Shown: in pieces, positions 42,005 to 52,792 of the stretch | How the letters are laid out: the number at the start of each line of letters is the position of its first letter | Numbering within the stretch: position 1 is the stretch's first letter | Origin: Pseudomonadota bacterium | Lineage (GTDB): Bacteria > Pseudomonadota > Gammaproteobacteria > Burkholderiales > Burkholderiaceae_F | Reading direction: 5' to 3' | NCBI GenBank assembly: GCA_021842465.1 | Contig: JAKBZN010000013.1 | Coordinates: forward strand, 1-64,000 | DNA: 64,000 nucleotides | Program-made: the position numbers and the translations under genes | The notes under the pieces: model-generated | Database searches by the model: none | Told to the model about the DNA's origin: nothing | What the model saw: only the letters and a program-made list of their open reading frames with translations

Positions 42005-42551
42005 CAAGGCGATCGAGGAACACCTCGACGAACTTCGCGCGCGCGTTGCGGTGATCGATGTAGTACGCGTGCTCCCATACGTCGATCGTGAGCACGGGCT
42101 TGTCGGCCGTCGTGAGCGGCGTGCCGGCGTTGGAGGTGTTGACGATGTCCACCGTGCCGTCGGGTTTCCTCACCAGCCAGGTCCAGCCCGAACCGAAGTT
42201 GCCGACGGCGCTTTTCGTGAACGCTTCCTTGAACGCCGCATAACTGCCCCATTTCGCGTCGATCGCCGCGGCGAGCGCGCCTTGGGGTGCCCCGCCGCCG
42301 CCCGGCTTCAGGCAGTTCCAGAAGAACGTGTGGTTCCAGACCTGCGCGGCGTTGTTGAAAATCCCGCCGCTCGATTTGCGGATGATGTCCTCGAGACCCA
42401 TCGAGGCGAACTCGGTGCCCGGAATGAGGTTGTTCAGGTTCGTCACATAGGCCTGATGATGCTTGCCGTGGTGGAAGTCGAAGGTTTCCTTCGACATGTA
42501 CGGCGCCAGGGCGTCGGCCGCAAATGGCAAGGGCGGCAGCGTGTGTTCCAT
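41973..42551 (-). CDS. sodB: Superoxide dismutase (Fe-type)
   Basis: Dismutates superoxide. The 192 residues include the metal ligands His in FDFHHGKHH, His in VWNHTFFW, and Asp/His in [13 protein letters not shown]. The [16 protein letters not shown] and FGSGW segments favour iron over manganese. Length is typical of cytosolic FeSOD. The 3' end overlaps the DUF192 gene. Confidence 0.96.
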   Translation of the reverse strand: MEHTLPPLPFAADALAPYMSKETFDFHHGKHHQAYVTNLNNLIPGTEFASMGLEDIIRKSSGGIFNNAAQVWNHTFFWNCLKPGGGGAPQGALAAAIDAKWGSYAAFKEAFTKSAVGNFGSGWTWLVRKPDGTVDIVNTSNAGTPLTTADKPVLTIDVWEHAYYIDHRNARAKFVEVFLDRLVNWEFAATNF

Positions 42552-42677
42552 GATCGTTTTCCTTTTTTCCGGGTTGTTTTACGCAAAGACGTGCAGACTT
42601 CGGCACCGCATTCTATTGCCAGAGCGATTGTGATCCGACAATGCCGCACCTTCGGCATGGCCAATCCCTCCCGGAAT

Positions 42678-42701
42678 CCCGGGAACTACCCGATTCCCGG
42701 G
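42678..42701. terminator. Hairpin downstream of xseA
   Basis: Perfect 8-bp arms (CCCGGGAA and complement) around an 8-base loop, 28 bases past the xseA stop, also upstream of sodB. No T-run. Confidence 0.5.
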
Positions 42702-42728
42702 GCGGGACGCCGCGTGCCGTCGCAGGAC

Positions 42729-43970
42729 TCACCGATCGGGCGCCGCCGCGGGCGGGGACGAGGGGACGAGCAGTTCGGCCTCTCCCCGGGCGAACCGCGC
42801 ATGCACCCGTTCCCCGGACCGCAGTTGCGCCGGATCGGTAAGCAGCGCCCCGCGCGCATCGTGCAGCACCGAAAAACCGCGATCGAGTACCGACTGCACG
42901 TTCACCAGTTCCAGCATGCGCGCACGCTGCGCGACGGCATCGCGGCGGCGCCGCAAGGTCGCCTCCGCCGCAGTGCGCATGCGCCGGACGAGTTCGCCGA
43001 TGCGCAGGCGCACGCCGGACAAGGGGCCATGGGGCGACGACAGGACCCGCAATGCGGAATCCAGCCGCTGGCTGCGCACTGCCAGGGTGGCCGCCTGCGC
43101 ACGCGTCATCCGGCGCAGCAGCCCCTCGATGCGGTGCGCGAGCGCGCCGCGTTCCGGGGCCACGAGTTCCGCGGCCGCGGTGGGGGTCGCCGCACGCAGG
43201 TCGGCGGCGAAATCCGCGATGGTGAAGTCGGATTCGTGCCCCACCCCCACCACCACCGGAATCGCGCACGCACGGATCGCGCGCGCCACCGCCTCTTCGT
43301 TGAAGGCCCAGAGATCCTCGATCGAACCGCCGCCGCGCACCAGCAGGACGACGTCGGCCTCGCCCCGACGCGATACCGCGCCGAGCATCGCCGCGATCCG
43401 CGGCGCCGCATCCAGACCCTGCACCGGCACCGGATAGACGATGACGCGCACGTAGGGCGCGCGACGGCGCAGCGTGGTCAGCACATCGCGCAGCGCGGCG
43501 GCCTGCAAGGACGTCACCACGCCGACCGTCGCCGGCAACGGCGGCAACGACCGTTTGGCCGCGCCGTCGAACAGCCCTTCGGCCGCGAGTTTCTCGCGCA
43601 GCCGCTGGAACCGCTCCCACAGGCTACCCGCCCCGCAGCGGCGCAACGACTCCACCGTCAACTGAAATTCGCCGCGCGGTTCGTACAGGCCGACCCAGGC
43701 GAGCACCTCGACCGCATCGCCTTCCCGCGGCGAAAAGTCGACCAGCGTGTTGCGCGAACGGAACATCACGCAGCGGACCTGCGCCGTGGCATCCTTGAGC
43801 GCGAAATACCAGTGTCCGCTCGTGGCGCGGGTCCAGGAGGCAATCTCCCCCCGCACCCTGCGCGCGCCGAACTGCGCCTGCAAAGATCCAGCAACGGCGC
43901 GGTTCAACTGGGAAACTGTCCAGAAAACCCGCGCCGATTCGGCGTTTTCCACTTCGGGGTTTGATTCCAT
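42729..43970 (-). CDS. xseA: Exodeoxyribonuclease VII large subunit
   Basis: Large subunit of the single-strand exonuclease. The 413 residues begin with the OB-fold (FWTVSQLNRAVAG, GEIASWTRATSGHWYFALKD). The catalytic domain follows with VGVVTS, VLLVRGGGSIEDLWAFNEE and VVVGVGHESDFTIADFAADLRAATPTAAAE, then a helical region. The chosen ATG has GGGGAAA about 8 bases upstream. The small subunit xseB is not in the window. Confidence 0.96.
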   Translation of the reverse strand: MESNPEVENAESARVFWTVSQLNRAVAGSLQAQFGARRVRGEIASWTRATSGHWYFALKDATAQVRCVMFRSRNTLVDFSPREGDAVEVLAWVGLYEPRGEFQLTVESLRRCGAGSLWERFQRLREKLAAEGLFDGAAKRSLPPLPATVGVVTSLQAAALRDVLTTLRRRAPYVRVIVYPVPVQGLDAAPRIAAMLGAVSRRGEADVVLLVRGGGSIEDLWAFNEEAVARAIRACAIPVVVGVGHESDFTIADFAADLRAATPTAAAELVAPERGALAHRIEGLLRRMTRAQAATLAVRSQRLDSALRVLSSPHGPLSGVRLRIGELVRRMRTAAEATLRRRRDAVAQRARMLELVNVQSVLDRGFSVLHDARGALLTDPAQLRSGERVHARFARGEAELLVPSSPPAAAPDR

Positions 43971-44154
43971 GCGGGTTTCCCCAGGCAAAATTTCCACAAT
44001 CGACGGGTTGCCGCGCATTGTTTCACAATCCTCCGCGAAGCCCTCAAAAATTCCCGGTAACATATTGAATTGCAATGAATTTTATTTTTCAATTGCATTT
44101 GTGCGTAGTATGCGGACTCCCGGCACGGCCATGCCTGTACCGGAGTTAAGCAGC

Positions 44155-44175
44155 TTTTCCACAAAGTTATCCACA
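44155..44175 (+). promoter_or_regulatory. Two tandem DnaA-box-like sites upstream of exbB
   Basis: A perfect DnaA box TTATCCACA (44167-44175) follows a one-mismatch copy TTTTCCACA (44155-44163) in the same orientation, 12 bases apart start to start. They lie in the xseA-exbB intergenic region and end where the exbB ribosome site AGGA begins. No dnaA, dnaN or rpmH gene is nearby, so this is not oriC; titration or control by DnaA is possible. Confidence 0.5.
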
Positions 44176-44186
44176 GGAATCCCCAC

Positions 44187-44813
44187 GTGTTCGCCATCGT
44201 TCAAGCCATCGGCTGGCCCATCTGGCCCTTGATCGCCGCTTCGATCGTCGCACTGGCGCTCATCATCGAGCGCGCGGTCGCCCTGCGCCGCCCGCGCGTG
44301 CTTCCGGAGAACCTGCTCGCCGACGTGCTGAACCTGCATTCGCGCCGCCAGATCCATGCCGACGTGATCGAAAAGCTTCAGGCCGACTCTCCGCTCGGCT
44401 TTCTGCTCGCCTCCGGCCTGCGCAGCATGGACGAGCGCCGCGACGTCACGATTCGGGCGATGGAGGTCGCCGGCGGCCACGTCGCGCACGAGCTTTCCCG
44501 CTATCTCACGCTGCTCGGCGCCATTGGTTCGATCGCGCCGCTGCTCGGCCTGCTGGGAACGGTGGTCGGCATGATCGACATCTTCGCGTCGCAGCAGGGC
44601 GGCGCCAATCCGCAGCAACTGGCGCAGGGCATCTCGGTCGCGCTCTATTCCACGGCCTTCGGCATCGTCGTGGCGGTTCCGTCGGTGCTCTCCTACCGGA
44701 TCTTCCGCGCGCGGGTCGACGATTTCCTGGTCGAAATGGAACAGCAGGGGGCACGCCTCGTGTCGGCGCTCTACTCCGCCGAATCCCGTGGGGCGCGGGG
44801 AGCCGCGGCGTGA
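44187..44813 (+). CDS. exbB: ExbB/TolQ-family proton channel subunit
   Basis: Inner-membrane motor protein using the proton gradient to power TonB- or Tol-type processes. The 208 residues have an N-terminal membrane segment (about 8-28) and the two conserved membrane segments of the MotA/TolQ/ExbB domain in the second half (LLGAIGSIAPLLGLLGTVVGMI and the STAFGIVVAVPSVLSY region). The start is GTG with AGGA 9 bases upstream. exbD overlaps its stop. Its placement before lpxK and kdsB is usual in betaproteobacteria and suggests an envelope role rather than only iron uptake. Confidence 0.92.
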   Translation: MFAIVQAIGWPIWPLIAASIVALALIIERAVALRRPRVLPENLLADVLNLHSRRQIHADVIEKLQADSPLGFLLASGLRSMDERRDVTIRAMEVAGGHVAHELSRYLTLLGAIGSIAPLLGLLGTVVGMIDIFASQQGGANPQQLAQGISVALYSTAFGIVVAVPSVLSYRIFRARVDDFLVEMEQQGARLVSALYSAESRGARGAAA

Positions 44814-45238
44814 GGTTCCGTCGCGGCTATACGGAGGAACCGGAGGTCAACCTCATCCCGTTGATCGACGTCCTGCTGGTGGTGCTGATCTTCCTGGCGG
44901 TCAGCACCACCTACTCGCGCTTCTCGCAGTTGCAGATCGAACTCCCCAAGGCGGACCCGGACCAGACGGCGGCCAAGCTCGCGGAAATCCAGGTCGGGAT
45001 CACCGCCGACGGCCGGTTCGCGATCGGGCACGACATCGTCCCGGTGACCGACTCGGCCGGACTCGCCGAGCTGCTGCGCGCCGCCGCGGCCGGATTGCAC
45101 GACCCGATCCTGGTCATCAACGCCGACGCCCAGTCGACGCACCAGTCGGTCATCACCGTGATGGAGGCGGCGCGCAGCGCGGGGCTGACGCGGCTGAGTT
45201 TCGCGACCCGGAACCCTTCCGGCGGCGCGCGCCGCTAG
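44810..45238 (+). CDS. exbD: ExbD/TolR-family protein
   Basis: 142 residues: a short cytoplasmic start, one membrane segment (about 15-35, with the proton-carrying aspartate in NLIPLIDVLLV) and a periplasmic domain ending in an Arg-rich tail. It is the partner of the preceding ExbB protein. The GTG start overlaps the exbB stop (GTGA). Confidence 0.92.
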   Translation: MRFRRGYTEEPEVNLIPLIDVLLVVLIFLAVSTTYSRFSQLQIELPKADPDQTAAKLAEIQVGITADGRFAIGHDIVPVTDSAGLAELLRAAAAGLHDPILVINADAQSTHQSVITVMEAARSAGLTRLSFATRNPSGGARR

Positions 45239-45259
45239 GCCGACGGCGCGGAAGTCCCC

Positions 45260-46339
45260 ATGGGCCGCGGCAATCTGGTCGTTCGCAGCTGGCTGCATCG
45301 ACGCGTACTGCGCACCTGGCAGACGCGGGGACCGCTCGCCCGCCTGCTCTATCCGTTGACCTGGCTCTACCGGCTCGGACGCAGTCTCCATGCGTGGCGC
45401 CAGACGGGGGTGCGCATCGACGTCCCGGTCGTCGTGGTGGGCAATCTGCGGGTCGGCGGCACCGGCAAGACTCCACTGGTCATCCGGCTCACCGAGGCGC
45501 TGCGGGAGCGCGGCTGGCACCCCGGCGTCGTCTCCCGAGGGTACGGCGGACAGGCGGGGGATGCCGCCCGGCTGGTCGACGCCGACGCCGACCCGAACCG
45601 GTTCGGCGACGAGCCGGTGCTGATCCGCTACACCACGGCGGTGCCGGTGGCGGTCGGCAAGGACCGCGTCGCCGCGGCGCGCCTGCTGCGCCGGATGCAT
45701 CCCGAGATCGACGTGATCCTCGCCGATGACGGACTGCAGCATCGGCGCCTGGCCCGCGACGTCGAACTCGCCCTGATCAACGAAACCGGCACCGGCAATG
45801 GCTGGCAGCTCCCGGCCGGTCCGCTGCGCGAACCGGTGCGCCGCCTGGAGCGCGTCGATGCCGTGGTCCTGCACGGGGCGACCCCGCCGGTGCGCATCCA
45901 TACGCCCTTCTTCCGCATGCGCACCGCCATCCGCAACGCCGTGCGCATGGCGGATCCGCCACAGCGGCAGTCGCTCGCCGAACTTGCCGAGGCGCAACGC
46001 GAGCGCGGCCTGCGCCTGCTGGCGTTCTGCGCGATCGGCAACCCCGACCGCTTCTTCGCGATGCTGCGCGCCCACGGCCTTGTAGTCGATACCCTGGCGC
46101 TGCCCGACCACGAGCCGATCGATGCCGCCGTCCTGGCGGGAAAATCGCACGACCGCATCCTCGTCACGAGCAAGGACGCCGTAAAATGCCACCGCGATCC
46201 GCGCCTGCGCAAGGACGAGCGGATCTGGGTGGTGCCCCTGGACGTGGATCTCGATCCCGCCTGCGTCGATTTCGTCGAGCGTCGAATCGCCGCCACCGCC
46301 GACCCCGGCAGCCGCGCCGCCGAACTCCCGCACAGGTGA
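45260..46339 (+). CDS. lpxK: Tetraacyldisaccharide 4'-kinase
   Basis: Phosphorylates the lipid A precursor disaccharide at the 4' position at the inner membrane. The 359 residues have an N-terminal membrane-associated helix ([16 protein letters not shown]), the P-loop [12 protein letters not shown], the VVSRGYGG motif and the [14 protein letters not shown] segment. Length is typical. It is followed 7 bases later by the Trm112-like gene and then kdsB, the standard order. Confidence 0.97.
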   Translation: MGRGNLVVRSWLHRRVLRTWQTRGPLARLLYPLTWLYRLGRSLHAWRQTGVRIDVPVVVVGNLRVGGTGKTPLVIRLTEALRERGWHPGVVSRGYGGQAGDAARLVDADADPNRFGDEPVLIRYTTAVPVAVGKDRVAAARLLRRMHPEIDVILADDGLQHRRLARDVELALINETGTGNGWQLPAGPLREPVRRLERVDAVVLHGATPPVRIHTPFFRMRTAIRNAVRMADPPQRQSLAELAEAQRERGLRLLAFCAIGNPDRFFAMLRAHGLVVDTLALPDHEPIDAAVLAGKSHDRILVTSKDAVKCHRDPRLRKDERIWVVPLDVDLDPACVDFVERRIAATADPGSRAAELPHR

Positions 46340-46346
46340 AACGATC

Positions 46347-46535
46347 ATGGATCCGAAATTGCTCGACATACTCGTCTGCCCGGTAACCAAGGGACCGCTG
46401 CGCTACGACCGCGAGCGCCAGGAACTCGTATCGCCGTCGGCGGGACTCGCCTACCCGATCCGGGATTCGATTCCGATCATGCTCGAGAGCGAAGCCCGCC
46501 GCCTGGACGACGCGGAACGCGAGTCGAAGGCGTGA
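46347..46535 (+). CDS. ycaR: Trm112/YcaR family protein
   Basis: 62-residue protein with the family start [18 protein letters not shown] and the [14 protein letters not shown] end. The YcaR form has only one cysteine of the zinc pairs, as here. The function is unclear; it sits between lpxK and kdsB in many proteobacteria and overlaps kdsB by four bases. Confidence 0.93.
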   Translation: MDPKLLDILVCPVTKGPLRYDRERQELVSPSAGLAYPIRDSIPIMLESEARRLDDAERESKA

Positions 46536-47338
46536 GCGATGCCAGGGAGGCCGCACGCACGCACGTCCGCTTCCACGCCCTGATTCCCGCGCGCCTGGGA
46601 TCCCAGCGGCTTCCCGACAAGCCGCTCGCCGACCTCGGCGGCGTGCCGATGGTGGTGCGGGTCGCCCAGCGCGCCTGGGAAAGCGGCGCCGAACAGGTCA
46701 TCGTGTGCACCGACGATCAACGGGTCGTCGACGCCTGCGAACGCCACGACGTGTCGGCGATCCGTACGCGGGCGGACCATGCCACCGGAACCGATCGCCT
46801 GGCCGAAGCCTGCGCGACCCTCGCGCTCGAACCGGAGGAGATCGTCGTCAACGTCCAGGGCGACGAGCCGCTCATTCCGCCGGCGATCATCCGCGACGTG
46901 GCCGCCATGCTGGCCGCGCATCCGGGCTGTGAGATCGCCACCGTGGCCCACGCACTGCACCGCGTGGAGGAGTTTTTCGATCCCAACGTCGTCAAGGTCG
47001 TGCTCGACGCGGAAGACCGTGCGCTGCTGTTCTCTCGCGCGCCCATTCCGTGGCCCCGCGACGCGTTCCCGGCGCCTGCCGCCGCGGCGGCGCTTCCGCC
47101 CGCACTCCCGGCGGATCTCCCGGCCCTGCGGCACATCGGGCTCTATGCCTACCGCGCCGGGTTCCTTGCCCGCTTTCCCGCCCTCCCGATCCCGGCGATC
47201 GAGCGGCAGGAAAAACTCGAACAGTTGCGCGCGCTCGCCCACGGCATCGCCATTGCCGTGCTGCGCGTGGAAACGCCGCTGCCGCCGGGCGTGGACACCC
47301 CTGCCGACCTGGAGCGGATCCGGGCATGGTTCGGGTAA
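46532..47338 (+). CDS. kdsB: 3-deoxy-manno-octulosonate cytidylyltransferase
   Basis: Activates KDO with CTP for lipopolysaccharide core synthesis. The 268 residues show the nucleotide-binding start [20 protein letters not shown], the [14 protein letters not shown] segment, NVQGDEPLI and HIGLYAYR. The start is GTG, overlapping the ycaR stop (GTGA). Confidence 0.97.
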   Translation: MSDAREAARTHVRFHALIPARLGSQRLPDKPLADLGGVPMVVRVAQRAWESGAEQVIVCTDDQRVVDACERHDVSAIRTRADHATGTDRLAEACATLALEPEEIVVNVQGDEPLIPPAIIRDVAAMLAAHPGCEIATVAHALHRVEEFFDPNVVKVVLDAEDRALLFSRAPIPWPRDAFPAPAAAAALPPALPADLPALRHIGLYAYRAGFLARFPALPIPAIERQEKLEQLRALAHGIAIAVLRVETPLPPGVDTPADLERIRAWFG

Positions 47339-48040
<702 letters not shown>

Positions 48041-48149
48041 CGTCATCCGGAGACGGATCATCCTTTTCAGCATGCACCCGACCCGAGGACTTGTCTTGAA
48101 TTCGTAGTTTCCCCCGTTGCGCCGCCGCACTCGCGGCAAGGAGCCTTGC

Positions 48150-50201
48150 ATGTCCGCCATCGCACTTGCACTGCTTTGTGGGCTCGCCGCCGTCGCATTC
48201 GGGGCGGTTTCGACATCCTGGATCCTCAAGCAAGACCCGGGCAACGCCCGCATGCAGGAAATTGCCGCCGCGATCCAGCAGGGCGCGCAGGCATACCTGA
48301 AACGGCAATACCGCACCATCGCGCTGGTCGGCGCGGTCCTGGCGATCATCATCGCCGCAGTCCCGCAGTTGGGGCCGTGGACCGCGTCCGGATTCGTGCT
48401 GGGCGCCCTGCTTTCGGGCTCTGCCGGATTCATCGGCATGAACGTCTCGGTGCGCGCCAACGTCCGCACCGCCCAGGCCGCGACCCGGGGGTTGAACGCC
48501 GCGCTCGGCGTCGCATTCCGCGGCGGCGCGATCACCGGCATGCTGGTGGTGGGCCTGGGCCTGCTCGGCGTCGCCGGGTTCTATGCGATCCTGCACACCC
48601 TCCGCACGGAGCACGGCAACGCCACCGCGATGCTCCATCCGATGATCGGGCTGGCCTTCGGCTCGTCGCTGATCTCGATCTTCGCGCGCCTCGGGGGCGG
48701 CATCTTCACCAAGGGCGCGGACGTCGGCGCCGACCTCGTCGGCAAGGTCGAAGCGGGCATCCCGGAGGACGATCCCCGCAACCCCGGGGTCATCGCCGAC
48801 AACGTCGGCGATAACGTCGGCGACTGCGCGGGCATGGCGGCGGACCTCTTCGAGACCTTCGCGGTGACGGTCGTCGCAACCATGCTGATCGGCTCGTTCA
48901 CATTCCCCGACGGCGATGCCGGCGTGACGTATCCGCTGGCGCTCTCCGGCGTTTCGATCCTCGCGTCGATCGCGGGCAGTTTCTTCGTGAAGGCGCGCGA
49001 GGGCGGCAAGATCATGAACGCGCTCTATCGGGGGCTGGCGGTCGCGGGCGCGATCGCCCTCGTGCTGTTCTGGTTCGTCACGCGCTGGCTGCTCGGCGCG
49101 GCACCGATGCCGGCCGGAACGAACGCCACGGCGCTTTACGGCTGCGCGGCGATCGGCATCGCCCTGACCGCGGCGCTGGTCGTCATCACCGAGTACTACA
49201 CCGGCACCCAGTACGCCCCGGTGCGCCGCATTGCCCACGCGTCGACCACCGGCCACGCGACCAACATCATCGCCGGCCTCGCCGTCTCGATGCGCGCCTG
49301 CGCCTGGCCGCTGGTCGCCATCTGCGCGGCCATCCTCGGCGCGTACGACCTAGGCGGCCTCTACGGGATTGCGGTCGCCGCCACCGCCATGCTGTCGATG
49401 ACCGGCATCGTCGTCGCGCTCGACGCCTATGGCCCGATCACCGACAACGCGGGCGGCATCGCCGAAATGGCCGAGCTTCCGGAAGCCATCCGCAACATCA
49501 CCGACCCCCTCGACGCGGTCGGCAACACCACCAAGGCGGTGACGAAGGGCTATGCGATCGGCTCCGCAGGCCTCGCGGCGCTCGTGCTGTTCGCGGACTA
49601 CACGCGCGCACTCGACCGTGAAGGCATGCACACCTCGTTCGATCTTTCCAACCACCTGGTCATCGTCGGTCTGTTCATCGGCGGGCTGGTCCCGTACCTG
49701 TTCGGGGCGATGGCGATGGAAGCGGTGGGCCGCGCCGCGGGTGCGGTGGTCGAGGAAGTGCGACGGCAGTTCCGCGAGATTGCCGGGATCATGGAACACA
49801 AGGCGAAGCCTGACTACTCCCGGGCCGTCGACATGCTCACCGCCGCGGCGATCAAGGAGATGATGATTCCGTCGCTGCTCCCGGTGCTGGTCCCGATCGC
49901 GGTGGGCATCGTCCTCGGTCCGGCGGCGCTGGGCGGCGTGCTGATGGGAACGATCGTCACCGGGCTGTTCGTCGCCATTTCCATGACCACCGGTGGCGGC
50001 GCCTGGGACAACGCCAAGAAATACGTCGAGGAAGGGCACTACGGCGGCAAGGGCTCGGAAACGCACAAGGCCGCCGTGACGGGCGACACGGTCGGCGATC
50101 CCTACAAGGACACGGCCGGCCCCGCGGTGAACCCCCTCATCAAGATCATCAACATCGTCGCGCTGCTCATCGTTCCGGTGCTGGCGTCGATGCACCCGTA
50201 A
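48150..50201 (+). CDS. hppA: Membrane-bound proton-pumping pyrophosphatase (K+-independent)
   Basis: Hydrolyses pyrophosphate and pumps protons. The 683 residues form about sixteen membrane segments. They contain the substrate motifs [39 protein letters not shown] and [14 protein letters not shown]. In the potassium-determining loop the sequence is [10 protein letters not shown]; lysine in place of alanine marks the K+-independent class. The ATG at 48150 has AAGGAG about 7 bases upstream. Such pumps let cells recover energy from biosynthetic pyrophosphate. Confidence 0.97.
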   Translation: MSAIALALLCGLAAVAFGAVSTSWILKQDPGNARMQEIAAAIQQGAQAYLKRQYRTIALVGAVLAIIIAAVPQLGPWTASGFVLGALLSGSAGFIGMNVSVRANVRTAQAATRGLNAALGVAFRGGAITGMLVVGLGLLGVAGFYAILHTLRTEHGNATAMLHPMIGLAFGSSLISIFARLGGGIFTKGADVGADLVGKVEAGIPEDDPRNPGVIADNVGDNVGDCAGMAADLFETFAVTVVATMLIGSFTFPDGDAGVTYPLALSGVSILASIAGSFFVKAREGGKIMNALYRGLAVAGAIALVLFWFVTRWLLGAAPMPAGTNATALYGCAAIGIALTAALVVITEYYTGTQYAPVRRIAHASTTGHATNIIAGLAVSMRACAWPLVAICAAILGAYDLGGLYGIAVAATAMLSMTGIVVALDAYGPITDNAGGIAEMAELPEAIRNITDPLDAVGNTTKAVTKGYAIGSAGLAALVLFADYTRALDREGMHTSFDLSNHLVIVGLFIGGLVPYLFGAMAMEAVGRAAGAVVEEVRRQFREIAGIMEHKAKPDYSRAVDMLTAAAIKEMMIPSLLPVLVPIAVGIVLGPAALGGVLMGTIVTGLFVAISMTTGGGAWDNAKKYVEEGHYGGKGSETHKAAVTGDTVGDPYKDTAGPAVNPLIKIINIVALLIVPVLASMHP

Positions 50202-50304
50202 CGCGTTCGGAGCCGGCGGCGCCGCGCGTTTTCCCTGCGCGCAATCGGGGAATCGCCGCGGATCCCCGCATACACTTCCGCCATTTCACCCAAGGAGAAA
50301 CGAC

Positions 50305-50811
50305 ATGACGATCCGCATCGGCGACACCCTGCCCGACGGCACCCTGCAGGAGTTTTTCGCGGTGGAACGAGACGGCTGCCCCGTCGGCCCGCACTCCTTT
50401 TCCGTCGCGGACCAGTTGCGCGGAAAGACGGTGGCGATCTTCGGCGTACCGGGCGCCTTCACCCCGACCTGCTCCGAACGCCATCTGCCCGGCTATCTCG
50501 CGAATTACGACGCGCTGCGCGCCAACGGCATCGACGAGATCTGGTGTTTCTCGGTAAACGATGCGTTCGTGATGGGCGCGTGGGGCCGCGACCAAGGTGT
50601 CGGCGACAAGATCCGCATGGTCGCCGACGGCTCGGCCACCTACACGGCCAAGCTCGGCCTTGAACTCGATCTCGTCGCCGCCGGCCTCGGCACCCGCTGC
50701 AAGCGCTTCTCGCTGGTCGCCCAGGACGGCGTGGTCACCCTGCTCAACGTCGAAGAGGGCGGCGAACTCAAGATCAGCGGCGCGGAAACGATGCTGGAGC
50801 AGATCGGCTGA
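50305..50811 (+). CDS. Peroxiredoxin, Prx5 type
   Basis: 168 residues. The peroxidatic cysteine lies in PGAFTPTCSERHLPG, the signature of Prx5-like enzymes, which usually take electrons from glutathione or thioredoxin. Another cysteine (CKRFS, near 134) could act as resolving residue, but this is unsure. AAGGAG precedes the ATG by about 8 bases. It stands alone, ending in a strong hairpin shared with murJ. Confidence 0.94.
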   Translation: MTIRIGDTLPDGTLQEFFAVERDGCPVGPHSFSVADQLRGKTVAIFGVPGAFTPTCSERHLPGYLANYDALRANGIDEIWCFSVNDAFVMGAWGRDQGVGDKIRMVADGSATYTAKLGLELDLVAAGLGTRCKRFSLVAQDGVVTLLNVEEGGELKISGAETMLEQIG

Positions 50812-50830
50812 GCGTTTGTGCGGCAGAAGG

Positions 50831-50864
50831 AGCCGCCCTCTCCCACAAACGGGAGTGGGCGGCT
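50831..50864. terminator. Convergent terminator between the peroxiredoxin gene and murJ
   Basis: 8-bp outer stem (AGCCGCCC/GGGCGGCT) plus an inner CTCCC/GGGAG pairing, followed by TTT on the plus strand; it begins 20 bases after the peroxiredoxin stop and ends next to the murJ stop. Confidence 0.8.
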
Positions 50865-50865
50865 T

Positions 50866-52416
50866 TCAACCCGGATCCCGCAACACGAAATCCCGCGGCC
50901 GGAACCCCGCCGCCCAGAGCAGCGCGGCATAGATCACGGCACCCGCCGCCACCACCGCCGCCAGCCATCCGGCCCGTTCCAGCCAGCCGTGCGGCGCCAG
51001 CACCGCAAAGGAGAAGCGACGCTCGATCGCCGACAACGCGAGCGCGAACCCGGCCAGGACGGCGCCGAGACGCAAGCCGAACGAGCGCCAGCCCGGCCCC
51101 GGCATATAGATTCCGCGCTTGCGCAAGCCCCACAACAGCAGGATGCAATTGATCAGCGCCCCGACGCTGATCGACAGCGCCAGCCCCGCGTGCGCCAGCC
51201 ACGGCACGAACACGATGTTGGCGAGCTGGGTCACCACCAGCACCGACACCCCGATGCGCACCGGCGTGCGGATGTCCTGCTTGGCATAGAACCCCGGCGC
51301 CAGGATCTTGATACCGATCAGCCCCAGCAAGCCGAACGCATAGCCTCGCAGCGCCGCCGCCGACTGCGCGACGTCCCAGGCATTGAACCGGCCGCCTTGA
51401 AACAGCGCGCCGAGGAACCCCTCGGCGAACACCGCCAGCGCCAGGGCCGCCGGCAGCGCCAGCAGGCAGACCAGCCGCAAGCCCCAGTCGAGCAGGTGGC
51501 TGTAGTGCGCGGCATCCCCGTTCGCATGCGACTTCGAAAGGGTCGGCAGCAGGACGGTGCCGATCGCCACGCCGAGCAGCGCGGTCGGCAGTTCCATGAG
51601 CCGGTCGGCGTAGTACAGCCACGAATTGCTGCCGGTCGCCAGATGCGACGCGATGTTGGTGTTGATGATGAGCGACAGCTGCGCCACCGACACCGCAAAC
51701 ACCGCCGGCAGCATCTGCCGCAGGATCCGACGCACATCGGAATTCGCAAAGGCCTCGCGTACGCCGCCGATCCGCGGCAACATGCCGATCTTTCGCAGTG
51801 CCGGAATCTGGATCGCCAACTGCAACCCACCGCCGAGCAACACCCCGAACGCCAGAACGAGCACCGGCGGGTGCAGGCTGCGTCCGAGCAGCAGGGTCAG
51901 CCCGATCATCGACACGTTGAGCAACACCGGCGTGAATGCCGGCACCGAGAAGCGCCCAAAGGCATTGAGCACCCCCGCCGAACAGGCAACCAAGGACATG
52001 AACAGGATGTAGGGAAACATCCAGCGGGTCAGCAGCGTCGCCAAGCCGAACGCTGGCCCATGGCGGAACCCTGCGGCGATCAGGGTCACGAGCACCGGAG
52101 CGCCGACCACACCGACCACCGCGGTGCCCAGCAGGACCCAGAACAGGGCCGACGCCACGGAAGAGAGCAGCGCGCGCGTACGCTCCGGACCCTCGCGCAC
52201 CTTGACCTCCGCGAACACCGGAACGAACGCCTGCGAGAACGCCCCTTCGGCGAACAGACGGCGCAACAGGTTGGGCAGACGGAACGCGACGGTGAACGCA
52301 TCCATCGCCGAACCGGCGCCGAAATAGCGGGCGATCAGCAGATCGCGCGCCAGGCCGGCGACGCGCGATAACATCGTCAAAACGCTGACCTTGGCAGCGG
52401 CGCGAAGCAGATTCAC
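50866..52416 (-). CDS. murJ: Lipid II flippase MurJ
   Basis: Flips lipid II across the inner membrane for peptidoglycan synthesis. The 516 residues form about fourteen membrane segments and start in the family manner (NLLRAAAKVSVLTMLSRVAGLARD, with RDLLIARYFGAG). They contain RRLFAEGAFSQAFVPVF, QLSLIINTNIAS and PALALAVFAEGFLGALF. The start is GTG with AAAGAGAA upstream. It is divergent from rpsT, a common pairing. Confidence 0.96.
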   Translation of the reverse strand: MNLLRAAAKVSVLTMLSRVAGLARDLLIARYFGAGSAMDAFTVAFRLPNLLRRLFAEGAFSQAFVPVFAEVKVREGPERTRALLSSVASALFWVLLGTAVVGVVGAPVLVTLIAAGFRHGPAFGLATLLTRWMFPYILFMSLVACSAGVLNAFGRFSVPAFTPVLLNVSMIGLTLLLGRSLHPPVLVLAFGVLLGGGLQLAIQIPALRKIGMLPRIGGVREAFANSDVRRILRQMLPAVFAVSVAQLSLIINTNIASHLATGSNSWLYYADRLMELPTALLGVAIGTVLLPTLSKSHANGDAAHYSHLLDWGLRLVCLLALPAALALAVFAEGFLGALFQGGRFNAWDVAQSAAALRGYAFGLLGLIGIKILAPGFYAKQDIRTPVRIGVSVLVVTQLANIVFVPWLAHAGLALSISVGALINCILLLWGLRKRGIYMPGPGWRSFGLRLGAVLAGFALALSAIERRFSFAVLAPHGWLERAGWLAAVVAAGAVIYAALLWAAGFRPRDFVLRDPG

Positions 52417-52433
52417 AAGAAATTCTCTTTTTC

Positions 52434-52442
52434 TGCTATAGT
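52434..52442 (+). promoter_or_regulatory. Extended -10 promoter element for rpsT
   Basis: TGCTATAGT, an extended -10 with five of six consensus bases, stands 33 bases before the rpsT ATG. The best -35 (TTCACA, 52412-52417) is 19 bases away, so the TG extension may compensate. Confidence 0.5.
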
Positions 52443-52474
52443 TTACCGCTTTGCTGCCGCACCAAGGAATCGCA

Positions 52475-52738
52475 ATGGCAAACTCCAAACAAGCGAAGAA
52501 GCGCGCCCTGCAATCGAGCGAGCGCAATGCGCACGCCTCCGCGCTGCGCTCGCGCGTGCGCACCGCCATCAAGACCGTTCGCAAGGCGATCGCCGCCGGC
52601 GACAAGGCCGTCGCCACCGAAACCCTGCGCCGTTCGACCAGCGTGATCGACTCGATCGCCGACAAGAAGATCGTCCACAAGAACACCGCGGCCCGCAACA
52701 AGAGCCGCTTGGCCGCCGCCATCAAGGCGATGGCGTAA
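52475..52738 (+). CDS. rpsT: 30S ribosomal protein S20
   Basis: Basic helical primary 16S rRNA-binding protein of 87 residues: [13 protein letters not shown] start, [15 protein letters not shown] helix, [15 protein letters not shown] end. AAGGAA lies 6 bases before the ATG. A palindrome follows before argF. Confidence 0.98.
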   Translation: MANSKQAKKRALQSSERNAHASALRSRVRTAIKTVRKAIAAGDKAVATETLRRSTSVIDSIADKKIVHKNTAARNKSRLAAAIKAMA

Positions 52739-52751
52739 TTCGCCCCGCATC

Positions 52752-52774
52752 CCCCTCTCCCGATCGGAGAGGGG
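52752..52774 (+). terminator. REP-like hairpin between rpsT and argF
   Basis: 9-bp arms (CCCCTCTCC/GGAGAGGGG) around CGATC, 14 bases after the rpsT stop; same sequence family as the palindrome at 12011-12036. Confidence 0.7.
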
Positions 52775-52792
52775 CCTGGGGTAAGGGCGACC

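Noticed and set aside
44155-44175. Replication origin
   Set aside because: Only two DnaA-box-like sites, no AT-rich unwinding element beside them and no dnaA, dnaN or rpmH nearby.
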